From contig NZ_JAPNLJ010000006.1 in the NCBI RefSeq assembly GCF_026627445.1, positions 186,001 to 250,000 on the forward strand: a DNA stretch of 64,000 nucleotides, written 5' to 3'. Source of the DNA: Streptomyces sp. H27-H1. Lineage in GTDB: Bacteria > Actinomycetota > Actinomycetes > Streptomycetales > Streptomycetaceae. Of the stretch, positions 1 to 9,318 are shown piece by piece (within the stretch, counting starts at the first letter, position 1; the number at the start of each line of letters is the position of its first letter). Made by a program: the position numbers and the translations under genes. Below the pieces are notes generated by a model that saw nothing but the letters and a program-made list of their open reading frames with translations, searched no databases and was not told the origin of the DNA.

Positions 1-408
1 CCGTTCCCGTCCGGCAATATTGCGTACGCGCTCCGCCGGGGCGTGATGTTCAGCGACGGACGGCCCTTCGGCGCCAAGGACGTCGTCTTCACCTACCGGA
101 CCCTCCTCGACGTGAAGACGAACAACGCGTCCAAGTCCGAACTCGACGCGATCACGGACGTGACGGCGCGCGGCGACGACGCCGTCGTCTCCACCCTGAA
201 GTACCCCTAAGCCCCCTTCGCCGAGCGGACCGTCCTGCCCATCGCCCCCGAGCACGTCGCGGGCGCACAGGACGTCAACAGCGGCGAGTGCCGGGCGGAG
301 TCCGGGGGCGGGCCTGCTGGCCTGCTGGCGGTGGGGCACGATCCCGTGCTGCTCGCGCGATGGTGCGGTCACCGGATGGTCCGCCTGGAGGGGATCGTCA
401 AGGACTGA
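1..408 (+). pseudogene. Peptide ABC transporter substrate-binding protein, broken fragment
   Basis: Frame 1 reads a family 5 solute-binding stretch (ALRRGVMFSDGRPFGAKDVVFTYRTL) and then hits TAA at 208-210. The same frame resumes with AEFAERTVLPIAPEHV-like sequence (read as APFAERTVLPIAPEHV), which is the normal continuation of these lipoproteins. The text then degenerates and stops at 406-408. Family members run about 500-600 residues, so only a middle slice is present; the 5' end lies outside the window. The role of the intact family is to bind oligopeptides for an ABC importer. The internal stop and missing C-terminal half make it a pseudogene; a rare stop-readthrough is unlikely because downstream homology also ends. 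Confidence 0.6.
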
Positions 409-508
409 CAGCCGGTCACGGACGGTCAACGCCCGTTTGGCGGACACGAGTTTCGCCCGAAGGGCCCTCCTTCTGCGCCACCATGGCGCCGCGTAAGGAG
501 GTGTTCCG

Positions 509-703
509 ATGGTGATCTCCCTCTCCGTCGTCGTCCTGCTCCTCGTCCTCGCGTGGATCTTCATGCGCGGCGGCGGTCTCAAGCTGTCCCACGCGCTCGT
601 CTGCGTCCTGCTCGGCTTCTACCTCGCGAGCAGCAGCGTGGCGCAGACCATCCACAACGGAGTCTCGGCCACGGCGAACGTGGTCAGCGGCTTCAAGCCG
701 TAA
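509..703 (+). CDS. Small membrane protein (64 aa), plasmid/AICE-like
   Basis: This 64-residue protein has a strong AAGGAGGTG ribosome site 6 bases before ATG 509. Residues 3-18 form one hydrophobic helix (VISLSVVVLLLVLAWIF), a short basic-Gly loop follows (MRGGGLKLSH), and residues 28-44 form a second helix. The tail is polar (TIHNGVSATANVVSGFKP). From memory, proteins of this shape are common in actinomycete integrative elements and plasmids, beside spread genes, but no other transfer gene is present here. It may be a leftover of such an element. The function is unknown. The coding call is supported by the ribosome site and typical codon use. Confidence 0.65.
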   Translation: MVISLSVVVLLLVLAWIFMRGGGLKLSHALVCVLLGFYLASSSVAQTIHNGVSATANVVSGFKP

Positions 704-869
704 TCCGCCCCGGGGTAAAGCCCCTTCCCGCGCAAGACGATCAACTGTTGCGCCTTCGTGAATCATCCGGCTCTTCCATGGACTCCTCAGGCAGTGCGAT
801 CTAGCGTCTGGCCGCGGCGCGATGTCATACGCAATGTCAATAAAGCTGAGGACAAGGGAGGAAGTCCGG

Positions 870-2438
870 ATGTTCCGAAGAGCGCTGAACTGCGCCGTAG
901 CCCCGGCTCTCGCCGTATGCGCGGTGATGTACGGGGTCTCCCCGGCCGCCGCCGAGGAGATACCCCTGGCCCCCGGCCACCGCCTGGTCAGCCATTACGA
1001 GGGCGGCCCTGCCACCGCCGCGCCACTGCCCGGCGAAGCCCCGCCGCAGCACCCCTTCCTCGCGCCCAACGGCCGCAGCGGCATGCACTCCGACGCGGCG
1101 GGCAGCGCCACCTCGCCCTGGTCCGGCCCGCTCGGCAAGAACCCGCAGGTGACCAGCGCGAAGATCGCCGCCCTGGGTGGCGAGTGCGCCACCGCCACCT
1201 TCGACTCGGGCGGCCGGCTGGTCACGGTGTGCGGCACCTTCGGCGGGTTCAAGGTCAAACTGCTGGAGCCCAGGACGCTCGCCACGCTCGCGGAGTACCA
1301 GCTCCCGCAGCGTTCCTCGACGGTCCAGGCGATCACCTCGCTCGACTTCGCGAAGATCTTCAAGGACACCTCGGGCGGCGCCTACTTCTATCTGGACAAC
1401 CAGGACCGGGCGGTACTGGCCGACTCCCGCCAGCACATCCTGCGACTCTCGCACGTACAGAACCAGGACGGCGGCTGGCAGTTCAAGGTCGACGACGACT
1501 GGGACCTGACCGGCCAGGTCCCGCACGACTGCGTCGACTGGACCAACCTGTGGCCCACCGGCACGTGCGACCCCGTCACTTCGGTGATGCCCGACTGGAA
1601 CGGCCGCGTCTGGTGGGTCACCCGCCAGGGCCGCGTCGGCACCGTGGACCCGGCGACCTCCGTGATCCGCTCGATCCGGCTGGCGGGGGAGGAGATCCAG
1701 AACTCCTTCTCGGTCGGTGAGGACGGCGTCTCCATCGTCACCGACCACGCCCTGTACAGCTTCCGCGCCACCGCCGACGGCGCCCCCGTGGCGCAGTGGC
1801 GCCAAACCTACGACCGGGGGACGGGCACCAAGCCCGGCTCGGTCAACCAAGGCTCGGGCACCACCCCGGACCTCTTCGGCGACGGCTACGTCGCGATCAC
1901 CGACAACGCCGACGACCGGATGAACGTCCTGGTCTTCAAGCGGGGCGTGGAGGTACCCGAGGACCGGCGGCTCGTGTGCAAGGTGCCGGTCTTCGGTCCG
2001 GGGGCCTCCACCACGGACAACTCCCTGATCACCTGGGGCAACAGCATCGTCGTCGAGAACAACTACGGCTACGAGAACGTCACTTCGCTGGTCCTTGGAA
2101 AATCGGTCGTCGGCGGCGTCAGCCGCATCGACGTCCGCGCCGACGGCAGCGGCTGCGACACGGTCTGGCAGAGCGCGATCCGCTCGCCCTCCGTGGTCCC
2201 CAAGCTCTCCACCGCGAACGGCCTGCTCTACTTCTACGAGAAGGAGCCGAACTTCTGGGGGATCGACGCCTGGTACCTCACGGCGGTCGACTTCCGCACC
2301 GGCGAGCGCCGCTGGCGCCAACTGACCGGCACCGGACCGTTGTACGACAACAACTGGGCCCCGATCACCCTCGGCCCGGACGGGACGGCCTACGTCGGCG
2401 TCTTCAACGGCATCGTCGCGGTCCGCGACGGCGGCTGA
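870..2438 (+). CDS. Secreted PQQ/beta-propeller-like protein
   Basis: ATG 870 is chosen because GGGAGGAAG lies 7 bases upstream and a signal peptide follows directly (FRRALNCAVAPALAVCAVMYGVSPAAAEE), cleaved near AAA-EE. The frame opens further upstream but without a ribosome site. The mature part, about 490 residues, has repeating strands such as WWVTRQGRVGTVDPATS, DGVSIVTDHALYSFRA and DGTAYVGVFNGIVAVRDG, the look of a PQQ-binding-like or outer-membrane-assembly-like beta-propeller. Cysteines sit in pairs (GECATATF/VTVCGTF; HDCVDW/TGTCDP). The molecular role is unknown; it is probably an extracellular binding protein. It converges on the next gene across a strong hairpin at 2445-2475. Confidence 0.8.
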   Translation: MFRRALNCAVAPALAVCAVMYGVSPAAAEEIPLAPGHRLVSHYEGGPATAAPLPGEAPPQHPFLAPNGRSGMHSDAAGSATSPWSGPLGKNPQVTSAKIAALGGECATATFDSGGRLVTVCGTFGGFKVKLLEPRTLATLAEYQLPQRSSTVQAITSLDFAKIFKDTSGGAYFYLDNQDRAVLADSRQHILRLSHVQNQDGGWQFKVDDDWDLTGQVPHDCVDWTNLWPTGTCDPVTSVMPDWNGRVWWVTRQGRVGTVDPATSVIRSIRLAGEEIQNSFSVGEDGVSIVTDHALYSFRATADGAPVAQWRQTYDRGTGTKPGSVNQGSGTTPDLFGDGYVAITDNADDRMNVLVFKRGVEVPEDRRLVCKVPVFGPGASTTDNSLITWGNSIVVENNYGYENVTSLVLGKSVVGGVSRIDVRADGSGCDTVWQSAIRSPSVVPKLSTANGLLYFYEKEPNFWGIDAWYLTAVDFRTGERRWRQLTGTGPLYDNNWAPITLGPDGTAYVGVFNGIVAVRDGG

Positions 2439-2444
2439 ACCACC

Positions 2445-2475
2445 GCGGGGGCCCACCCGGTGGGCGGGCCCCCGC
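2445..2475. terminator. Hairpin between convergent genes
   Basis: A GC-only stem GCGGGGGCCC (2445-2454) pairs perfectly with GGGCCCCCGC (2466-2475). It lies 6 bases after the stop of the propeller gene and 17 bases after the stop of the converging phosphatase gene, so it can serve both strands. There is no T-run. Confidence 0.75.
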
Positions 2476-2492
2476 GCAGGACGGTCGGCCAC

Positions 2493-3635
2493 TCAGGACG
2501 GTCGGCCGACCCGCTCGATGGCCACCATCGCCGCGTCGTCACCCAGGAAGCCGTCCGGGGTGTGTGCGAGGAGGTCCGCGCACAGGTGGCGCAGGAGGGC
2601 CTGCGGGCCGTCCCCGGGCCGGTCGGCGGCCCGTTCCGACAGCGGATAGAAGGCCCCCGAGGCGTCACGGGCCTCGATGACGCCGTCCGTGTACAGGAGG
2701 ATCACGTCCCCCGGCTCGAACGGGAAGGACTGCGCGGCGAAGCCGGCGTCCATGAACTCGGACAGGCCCAGCGGCGGCGCCGGATGGTCCACCTGGAGGG
2801 TGACGACCCGGCCCCCGCGCAGCAGCAGCGGCGGCGGGTGACCGCAGCTGACCACCCGCAGGGACGGCTCCCCGTCCGGGACGTCGAGCACCGCCGCGGT
2901 GGTGAACCCCTCCTCCGGGCGGCCGGGGCCCCCGGGACCGTCCGCGCCCCGGTCGGGGTCGGCCGACACGGCGGCCTCGAGGTAGCCGACCAGCCCCGGC
3001 AGGTCCCGCTCCAGATGGGCGGCGGCCCGGAAGGCGCCGAGGACGATCGAGGCGTCGCCGACCGCGTCCAGCCCCTTGCCGCGGACATCGCCGATGATCA
3101 GCCTCGTGCTGTCGGCGGTACGGGCGGCCGCGTACAGGTCGCCGCCGATCTGCGCCTCGGCCTCGGCCGACAGGTACACGGAGGCGATCCGCAGCGGGCC
3201 CATCCGGTCGCGCAGCGGTCGTAGGACCACCTGCTGCGCCGCGACGGCCACGGAACGCAGCCGGGTGAGCTGTCGCTCGTGCGTCTGGCGCAAATGCGCG
3301 AAGAAGGTGACGAAGACCGAGATCAGCACCAGGGCGATGATCTGGAAGGTGTGGTTGAGGTCCGTCAGGGAAGTGCGGGCGACGGCCACCGCCACCTGTG
3401 CGAGGACCGCCGCGGCGCCGACGAACCCGGTTGTGCGCGGCCCGGCGAAGGAAGCGGTGAGCGCCGGGGCGGCCACCAGGAAGGGGCCCAGGTGGACCTC
3501 CGGAGGCGCCAGTACGTCGACTGCCGTGACCACGGCGATCAGGGCGAACGGGACCGACAGCAGCGCCGCGCGTGACTCCCGGAGCCTGCTGGTGCGTGGG
3601 GACGTCGCCGAGGGATCCATGCCTCTTGCATACAC
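2493..3635 (-). CDS. Membrane PP2C/SpoIIE-family serine phosphatase
   Basis: The protein has 380 residues from GTG 3635; an in-frame ATG at 3620 is an equal candidate, and neither has a good ribosome site. Residues about 25-115 are hydrophobic with three or four membrane spans (ALLSVPFALIAVVTAVDVL, FLVAAPALTASFAG, FQIIALVLISVFVTFFAH). A coiled linker follows and then a SpoIIE phosphatase domain with the metal-binding motifs IGGDLYAA and IIGDVRGKGLDA, VSCGHPPPLLL and LLYTDGVIEARD. Such proteins dephosphorylate anti-sigma-factor antagonists in partner-switching pathways. No anti-sigma kinase is adjacent. A long terminator stem ends 10 bases upstream of the start, so transcription probably starts very close to the initiation codon. 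Confidence 0.85.
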   Translation of the reverse strand: MYARGMDPSATSPRTSRLRESRAALLSVPFALIAVVTAVDVLAPPEVHLGPFLVAAPALTASFAGPRTTGFVGAAAVLAQVAVAVARTSLTDLNHTFQIIALVLISVFVTFFAHLRQTHERQLTRLRSVAVAAQQVVLRPLRDRMGPLRIASVYLSAEAEAQIGGDLYAAARTADSTRLIIGDVRGKGLDAVGDASIVLGAFRAAAHLERDLPGLVGYLEAAVSADPDRGADGPGGPGRPEEGFTTAAVLDVPDGEPSLRVVSCGHPPPLLLRGGRVVTLQVDHPAPPLGLSEFMDAGFAAQSFPFEPGDVILLYTDGVIEARDASGAFYPLSERAADRPGDGPQALLRHLCADLLAHTPDGFLGDDAAMVAIERVGRPS

Positions 3636-3644
3636 CGCACACGG

Positions 3645-3692
3645 CCGGGCGGCACCCGCTCCGGCCGTGTGGCCGGAGCGGATGCCGCCCGG
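3645..3692. terminator. Long perfect-arm terminator hairpin
   Basis: The arms 3645-3666 and 3671-3692 form a 22-bp stem with a single mismatch and a GTGT loop. It lies 25 bases past the stop of the M4-M28 protease gene and just ahead of the phosphatase start, so it should end protease transcription. Confidence 0.85.
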
Positions 3693-3716
3693 GTGGTGCT
3701 CAGGGTGCCGGGTGCG

Positions 3717-6700
3717 TCAGCTCACCTGGAGGGTGACGTCGTCCACGACGAAGGAGGTCTGGAGCGAGGCGTCCTCCACGCCCTGGAACTTCAGGGTGAC
3801 GCTCTGGCCGGCGAACCGGGAGACGTCGTAGGTCTTGAGCTGGTAGCCGGATGCCGCGTTGACGTTGGACAGGGTCGCCAGCGTCTGGCCGCCCACCGAG
3901 ACCGTGAAGGTGTCGTAGACGGTGTTCTCGGTCTCGTCGGTGTCGATGTGCAGGTAGAAGCCGAGTTGGTACGAGGAGCAGCCGGTCGGGATGGTCACCG
4001 ACTGGGAGGCGCTGTCCGTGTGGGCCTGGCCGTAGCCGTTGAGCCAGGCCTTGTACGTGCCGCCGTGCGGGGTCTGGCCGGCCTGGTCGGTGATGACGCC
4101 CGAGGTGGACGTCCACGGGGTGGTGCCGCTCTCGAACCCGCCGTTGGCGACGAGCTGGCGCGGGGTGCAGGAGGGGCCGGTGCCGGTGACGGTCAGGGTG
4201 TAGGTGGTGGTGTGGCTGACCGAACCCGATCCGGTGACGGTCAGGGAGTACGTGCCGGGCGCGGCGCTCGCGCCGACCTGCACGGAGAGCGTCGAGGAAC
4301 TGCCGGACTGGACCGAGGTGGGGCTGAGGCTCGCCGTCACACCGGCGGGGGCGCCCGTCACCGACAGGGCGACGGTCTGGGCGGCGCCGCTGGTGGTCGC
4401 GGTGTTGATGGTGGAGGAGGCGCTGCCGCCCTGGGCCGCGCTGCCGGTGGCCGGGGAGGCGCTGATCGAGAAGTCGGGGCCGGGGGTGGTCCCGCCGACG
4501 GCCTGGTTCCAGACGGTGTAGGCCACGCCGTCCGCGCTGCGGTCTAGGACCGTCGCGCTGATGTTGTTCGTGGTGTCGCAGGAGCTGTGGTAGCAGGGGT
4601 CGTACGCCGCGTTCGCGGTGCCGCCCCATTTCGTGGCCTGCGCCGAGGTCTTGCGGGCACTGGCGCCGGCCGCGTAGCCGGAGGTGGGGATGCCGCCCTG
4701 CTGGAAGGAGTAGTCGTCACTGCGGCCCTGTCCCTCGGTGTTCTCCTCGGGAGCGAGGTTCAGGGAGGTCCAGTAGGCCTTGAGCGGGGCGGCCGCGGTG
4801 GAGTTGACGTTGTTGATGAAGTAGCCGCCGTTGATCGAACCGACCATGTCGAAGTTGTAGTAGGCCTTGATGGCCGACTTCTGGGTGCTGGTGAGCTGGT
4901 TCACGTAGAACTTCGAGCCGTTGAGGCCCTGCTCCTCGTCGGTCCACCAGGCGAAGCGCACGTGCTTGGTCATGGTGGGGTTCTTCTGGGCGAGGACGAG
5001 CGCGTTCTCCAGCAGGGTCGCGGAGCCCGAGCCGTTGTCGTTGATGCCCGGACCGGCCGAGACGCTGTCGAGGTGCGCGCCGAACATGATCGTCTGGTCG
5101 GCGGGGCCGCCGGGCCAGTCGGCGATCAGGTTGTTCGACGGGTAGGTGCACGAGCTGCAGTTCTGCTCGCTGACCGTGTAGCCGGCCGCCTGCAGCTTGC
5201 CCTTGATGTACGCCACCGACTGGGTGTAACCAGCGCTGCCCGCGCGGCGGTTGCCGCCGTTCTGGGAGGCGATCGTGTTCAGCTGGGTCAGGTGCGCCTG
5301 GACGGCGGCCACGTCGATGTTCGGCGCGCCGGGGTTGGGTGTGGTGCCGCCGACGGTGAGTGCGTAGTCGACGGTGTGCGAGAGGCTGGTGCCCTGGCCC
5401 TTGACGACGACGGCCGAGGAACCGGGAGCCGCGCTGGAGGAGGCGGTCAGGGTCAGCGTCGAGGACTGGCCGGACTGCACGGTGGCCGGGTTGAAGGTGG
5501 CGCTCACTCCGGCCGGCAGGCCGGTCGCGGTGAGGGTCACCTGCTGGGCGGTGCCCTGGGAGACCGTGGTGGCGACGGCGGTGGTGACCGACGCGCCTTG
5601 CTGGACGGTGCCCGAGGACGGGTTCAGCGTGAGCGAGAAGTCGCTGTTCTCGCCGCTCGGAATGCAGGTCGGGTCGGCCGACTGGGCGGGCACGCTGATG
5701 GCGTCCCAGGCGCCCTTGGTCTTGTTGAACAGGTTGCAGGTGGTGTCCAGCGACTTGGCGGAACTCAGTGTCGCCGTGCGGTACTTCTTGTAGGACATGC
5801 TGGAGGTTTTCAGCAGCATGCCGCCGTAGAAGATCTTGCCGGCGTTCTGTGCGCCCACGCCGGTCAGCGTGGACTGGTTGCAGGTGCTGCTGTTCGGCTT
5901 GCCGCCGCCCGGGCTGGTGCCCTCGGCGAGCAGGTAGAACCAGTGGTTGAGCGGGCCGGCTGCCGCGTGCACCTCGGTACCCGGTATCGCGGAGCTGTAG
6001 CAGGCAGGGTCGTTGTTGACGGCCGGCGGGTTGTACATGTTGCGGATCGGACCGTTGCCCACGAGGTTGATCATCTCGCCGACGGTGTAGTCCGGAGTGT
6101 CGTACGGGGAGGGCTCGTTGATGAAGGCCTCGGTCAGCGCGCCGAAGATGTCACCGGTGGCCTCGCCGAGCCCGGATTCCTGGCCGCTGGTGCCGCCCGG
6201 GGTGTTGGAGTCGATGGCGTGCCCGTACTCGTGGGCCACCACGTCCACGCCGGCGATCCACTCGTTGGCGTTGTTGTGGCCGATGCTGACCGAGCTTCCG
6301 TCCCAGTAGGCGTTCACGTCATTGAGACCGACCTTGGCCGGGAAGCTGCGGCCGTTGCCGTTGACGCCGTTGCGGCCGAGCCACTGGCTCAGCATGTCCC
6401 ACTGCTTCTGGGCCGCGAACATCAGGTCCGTACAGCCGGTCTCCTTGGACGTGGGGTTGCCGGTGCCCCAGGAGTCGGAGGACTTCGAGAAGACCGTGCC
6501 GGAGCTGTAATCGGCGCAACTCAGGCCGGTCCGGTTCGGGTCGCGCAGGGAGTAGGTGCCACCGGAGGCGGTGGTGTCGATGGTCAGCGGGTTCGGGCCG
6601 TTCCACTTGCTGTTCCCGCTGCCCGCCACCACCTCGTCGAAGCGGTCGACGACCTTGCCGGTGCGGGCGTCCACGAACACGTGGAGCTTGCTGGGCGCCT

Positions 6701-7220
6701 TGGCGGTCCGCCCGATCAGGACGGTCTCCCAGGCCAGTACCGGCTTGTCGTCCTTGAGCTTGACGACGAGCCGGCTGCTCTGCACCTTGTCGGTCTTGAC
6801 CAGCTCGGCGCGCGCGAGGGCCTCGGCGGCCGAGGCCGTGACCGAGGCGGTGGTGGCCACGTCGATCACGGTCGCCGAGGCCGACTGGAGGGCGCGTACC
6901 CGGCCCTGCCCGTCCGCGAGGACGACCGCGTCGCCGCCGACCACGGGCAGGCCGCGGTAGCTGCGCTCGTACGCGACGGAGTACAGGTCCTTCACCCAGG
7001 GGGTGACCAGGCGGCGGTCGTACTGCTGCTGCGGGGAGTTGACCAGGCTGTCGAGCCCGCTGCGTACGGCCGCGTCGGCCGCGGCGACCGCCCGTTCGGC
7101 GGCCGTGGCGGGGCCGGGATCCGTGTTCTGCGAGGCGGTGGCGGTGGTGGCCAGCGTGCCGGCGAGGCCCGTGGTCAGCACCATGGCCGCGAGGGCGGCC
7201 ATCCATCTGGTGGGCTGCAA
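3717..7220 (-). CDS. Secreted M4 endopeptidase fused to M28 aminopeptidase
   Basis: This is a 1167-residue exoprotein. TTG 7220 is chosen because GGAGTGG lies 5-7 bases upstream and a signal peptide follows ([26 protein letters not shown]). Next come an FTP-type propeptide (to about residue 200) and a thermolysin-like domain with zinc motif HEYGH near residue 330 and GLGEATGD. An Ig-like linker (about 520-610) is followed by a complete M28 domain with [19 protein letters not shown] near 710, DEEQGLNGS near 760 and an NFDMVG strand, resembling Streptomyces griseus aminopeptidase. A second Ig-like repeat and a C-terminal beta-sandwich ([11 protein letters not shown]) close the chain. The two catalytic units would cut proteins internally and then trim the ends. 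It is divergent from a LysR gene that may control it. Confidence 0.9.
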   Translation of the reverse strand: MQPTRWMAALAAMVLTTGLAGTLATTATASQNTDPGPATAAERAVAAADAAVRSGLDSLVNSPQQQYDRRLVTPWVKDLYSVAYERSYRGLPVVGGDAVVLADGQGRVRALQSASATVIDVATTASVTASAAEALARAELVKTDKVQSSRLVVKLKDDKPVLAWETVLIGRTAKAPSKLHVFVDARTGKVVDRFDEVVAGSGNSKWNGPNPLTIDTTASGGTYSLRDPNRTGLSCADYSSGTVFSKSSDSWGTGNPTSKETGCTDLMFAAQKQWDMLSQWLGRNGVNGNGRSFPAKVGLNDVNAYWDGSSVSIGHNNANEWIAGVDVVAHEYGHAIDSNTPGGTSGQESGLGEATGDIFGALTEAFINEPSPYDTPDYTVGEMINLVGNGPIRNMYNPPAVNNDPACYSSAIPGTEVHAAAGPLNHWFYLLAEGTSPGGGKPNSSTCNQSTLTGVGAQNAGKIFYGGMLLKTSSMSYKKYRTATLSSAKSLDTTCNLFNKTKGAWDAISVPAQSADPTCIPSGENSDFSLTLNPSSGTVQQGASVTTAVATTVSQGTAQQVTLTATGLPAGVSATFNPATVQSGQSSTLTLTASSSAAPGSSAVVVKGQGTSLSHTVDYALTVGGTTPNPGAPNIDVAAVQAHLTQLNTIASQNGGNRRAGSAGYTQSVAYIKGKLQAAGYTVSEQNCSSCTYPSNNLIADWPGGPADQTIMFGAHLDSVSAGPGINDNGSGSATLLENALVLAQKNPTMTKHVRFAWWTDEEQGLNGSKFYVNQLTSTQKSAIKAYYNFDMVGSINGGYFINNVNSTAAAPLKAYWTSLNLAPEENTEGQGRSDDYSFQQGGIPTSGYAAGASARKTSAQATKWGGTANAAYDPCYHSSCDTTNNISATVLDRSADGVAYTVWNQAVGGTTPGPDFSISASPATGSAAQGGSASSTINTATTSGAAQTVALSVTGAPAGVTASLSPTSVQSGSSSTLSVQVGASAAPGTYSLTVTGSGSVSHTTTYTLTVTGTGPSCTPRQLVANGGFESGTTPWTSTSGVITDQAGQTPHGGTYKAWLNGYGQAHTDSASQSVTIPTGCSSYQLGFYLHIDTDETENTVYDTFTVSVGGQTLATLSNVNAASGYQLKTYDVSRFAGQSVTLKFQGVEDASLQTSFVVDDVTLQVS

Positions 7221-7323
7221 GAGTCCACTCCGATCGTGGGGGAGGCGGGGAGGGGAACGGGGATCTGGCTGTTCCGGGCCGAGTATGGGCGTGTCCATGA
7301 CGAGATCGGGACATACCTGCGGA

Positions 7324-7365
7324 CATAAGACCGGCGTTATGGTGCGGACGGGTGGCGCTGCATAA
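7324..7365. promoter_or_regulatory. Candidate LysR operator between divergent genes
   Basis: The short intergenic region carries CATAA at 7324-7328, TTATG at 7337-7341 (an inverted pair spaced by 8 bases) and a third CATAA at 7361-7365. Spaced AT-rich half-sites in a LysR/target divergent region are the usual arrangement for LysR family control. The exact binding sequence is inferred. Confidence 0.4.
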
Positions 7366-7374
7366 GCTGCGGGG

Positions 7375-8334
7375 ATGCAGCTGGAGTTGAGACATCTGCA
7401 AGCCGTCTGCCAGATAGCGGAGACCGGCAGCCTGGGGGGTGCGGCACGGAGACTCGGGGTCTCCCAGCCGGCGCTCTCCGCCCAGCTGCGCCGGATCGAG
7501 AGGGTCACCGGCGGCGAACTCTTCGTCCGGGGCCGGCTCGGAGTCGAACCCACCCCGCTCGGCCAGTTCGTCCTGGCCAAGGCGCGCCGGGTGCTCAGCG
7601 AGATGGACGCCCTCGGCGCGGAGACACGGGACCGCACATCCGATGCCCCGCTGCGCCTGGGCTGCATCCTGCTGGTCCTGATCGACGGCCTGATCGCCCG
7701 GCAGGACCTGGTCCTGTCGGGCCGCGAGATCACCGTGGACCTGGAGGACTCGGTGACCGCCCTGGTACGGATGCTCGGCGCGGGGCGCTACGACGTCATC
7801 GTGTACGGCGAGGTGAACGACCACGAGGTGCCGCTGCCCGGGGGAGTGGCGGCCCGCACCCTGGTCCCCAAGGAGCCCTTCTGCATCCGGATGTCAGCCC
7901 GCCACCCGCTGGCCCGGCTGGAGGCCCTCGACCTCGCCGACCTCGCCGACGAGCAGTGGATGACCCTGGTCGAGGACGACGACGGCGGACCCGAGGCGCT
8001 GATCGAAGCCTGCGCCAAAGCCGGCTTCGTCCCCGCGCTGCGCTACCGGATCACCGACCGCATGATGCAGTACGACCTGATCTCCGCCGGCCGCGCCGTC
8101 TCCCTCAGCCAGCCCACCGCACCCGCCGTGGCGGGCACGGTGATGCGGCCGGTGATCGGGGCGCCGATCACGGGGCGCATCCGGCTCGCCTGGAACCGCT
8201 CGACGGTCTCGGCCCTGCAGGCGGAACTCTTCTACCGCTCGGCAGCTCTCGCATACCTGGCCAATGTGGACAACAACTCCTTCCACCGTGCCTGGTGGGA
8301 CCTGCATCCGGAAGTCCATCCGGTCCTGGACTGA
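7375..8334 (+). CDS. LysR-family transcriptional regulator
   Basis: The protein has 319 residues, the normal length for the family. The N-terminal winged helix is clear ([49 protein letters not shown], residues 5-53). Residues about 95-300 form the periplasmic-binding-like effector domain. The first residues [11 protein letters not shown] fit the family start at ATG 7375. It reads away from the M4-M28 protease with 154 bases between the starts, the classic LysR layout, so it probably controls that gene and itself. The ligand is unknown. Confidence 0.9.
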   Translation: MQLELRHLQAVCQIAETGSLGGAARRLGVSQPALSAQLRRIERVTGGELFVRGRLGVEPTPLGQFVLAKARRVLSEMDALGAETRDRTSDAPLRLGCILLVLIDGLIARQDLVLSGREITVDLEDSVTALVRMLGAGRYDVIVYGEVNDHEVPLPGGVAARTLVPKEPFCIRMSARHPLARLEALDLADLADEQWMTLVEDDDGGPEALIEACAKAGFVPALRYRITDRMMQYDLISAGRAVSLSQPTAPAVAGTVMRPVIGAPITGRIRLAWNRSTVSALQAELFYRSAALAYLANVDNNSFHRAWWDLHPEVHPVLD

Positions 8335-8485
8335 CCCTCCCGCGCCGCCGGCCCCGCCCCGGCCCGCACGGTTCTGACGTCATTTCACGCTCCGTACATT
8401 GAACGGGTATTCGGCTCCCTTCACGCTCTCCGCATGGCAGTGGCCGCCACACCATTTTCCCTTCGGACAGCAGGAGGAAATGCCG

Positions 8486-9060
8486 ATGAGTAAGAAAGTC
8501 CGGCCGCGGGTCAGCAGGAGAGGGTTCCTCGCCGGTACGGCAGCGGCGGGGGGCGCCGTCACCGTTCCCTCGATCGGCCAGGCCTCGGCGGCCCCCGCGG
8601 CCGCTGCGAAACGCCCGAAGATCCTGCTGATCGTCACCGACGACCAGCCGAAACAGACCGATTGGGCACTCCAGAAGACCATCGGCCGGCTTGCCGGCCA
8701 CAGGGTGTGAAGTTCAACCACGGCCACGTCACCACACCCCCCTGTGCGCACCCTCGCGCTCCTCGGTGTTCTCCGGGCGCCACGCCCACAACCACGGGGT
8801 CCGTAACAATGCCGCCTCGGTCGCTCGACCAGAACACCACCGTCCAGCACTATCTGAAGCAGGCCGGATATCGCACGGGTCTCTTCGGCAAATACCTCAA
8901 TTCCTGGAACGTCGCTGACTCACCGCCGCATTTCGAGGAATTCGCACTGCTCCAGCCCGGATGTGTCGACGCCAAGTGGAACCTCGACGGGTCGGTCCAT
9001 ACGTGGAGTACTACCGGGGCCACCATGTCCTCCCCCCACTTTCCCCTGTTGCGCCCCGGG
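8486..9060 (+). pseudogene. Secreted sulfatase, frameshifted and truncated
   Basis: ATG 8486 has AGGAGGAA upstream and a twin-arginine signal (SRRGFLAGTAAAGGA). The mature start KILLIVTDDQPKQTDWALQKTIGRLAG is a sulfatase N-terminus. The frame ends at TGA 8708. Homology continues in another frame (GVKFNHGHVTT), then in a third with the modification motif CAPSRSSVFSGRHAHNHGVRNNA (Cys codon 8745), then back (LDQNTTVQHYLKQAGYRTGLFGKYLNSW to about 9000). At least three frame changes occur in 400 bases, and the C-terminal two thirds are missing. Intact enzymes are about 450-550 residues and hydrolyse sulfate esters using a formylglycine made from that Cys. This copy cannot work. Confidence 0.8.
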
Positions 9061-9094
9061 GCACGACTCCCGGGCCGCCGCCGTCACGCTGCTC

Positions 9095-9311
9095 CCCGCG
9101 CCCCGGCCCGTACGCGGTCTGCTCGAACTGCCCGGGGGACGGTTCCTCATGGGCGCCGAGGACGCTCGCCCAGGGGTACGCCTCGCGCGCGATGCGCGGC
9201 GGTTCCTTCCTCTGCCACGACTCGTACTGCAACCGCTACCGGGTCGCTGCCCACAGTTTCAACACCCCCGACAGTTCCACGTCCAACGTCGGCTTCCGGG
9301 TGGCTGCCTGA
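9095..9311 (+). pseudogene. Formylglycine-generating enzyme remnant
   Basis: Two pieces of the sulfatase-modifying enzyme survive in different frames. The N-terminal strand [16 protein letters not shown] is read at about 9112-9165. The C-terminal active-site region [22 protein letters not shown] and [12 protein letters not shown] is read from about 9190 to TGA 9309-9311. The two catalytic cysteines (CHDSYC) remain, but some 200 middle residues are deleted. The intact enzyme oxidises a Cys in CxPxR of sulfatases to formylglycine. It sits directly behind a decayed sulfatase that still shows CAPSR, so an entire sulfatase-activator pair has eroded. Confidence 0.75.
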
Positions 9312-9318
9312 TGGGTTG

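Noticed and set aside
1..703. Edge of an integrated plasmid or prophage
   Set aside because: Only one plasmid-like small membrane protein is seen; there is no integrase, att repeat or tRNA nearby.
837..2492. A 551-residue minus-strand open frame
   Set aside because: It is the mirror of the secreted propeller gene, has no ribosome site, and its composition (Arg, Gly, Val, Asp, Ala) is typical of an antisense frame.
7221..7298. Longer start of the M4-M28 protein at ATG 7298
   Set aside because: It would put about 25 polar residues before the signal peptide and lacks a ribosome site, while TTG 7220 has GGAGTGG.
4587..7328. A 913-residue plus-strand open frame
   Set aside because: It is antisense to the M4-M28 protease, whose motifs are complete; the plus-strand text is low-complexity Gly/Val/Arg.
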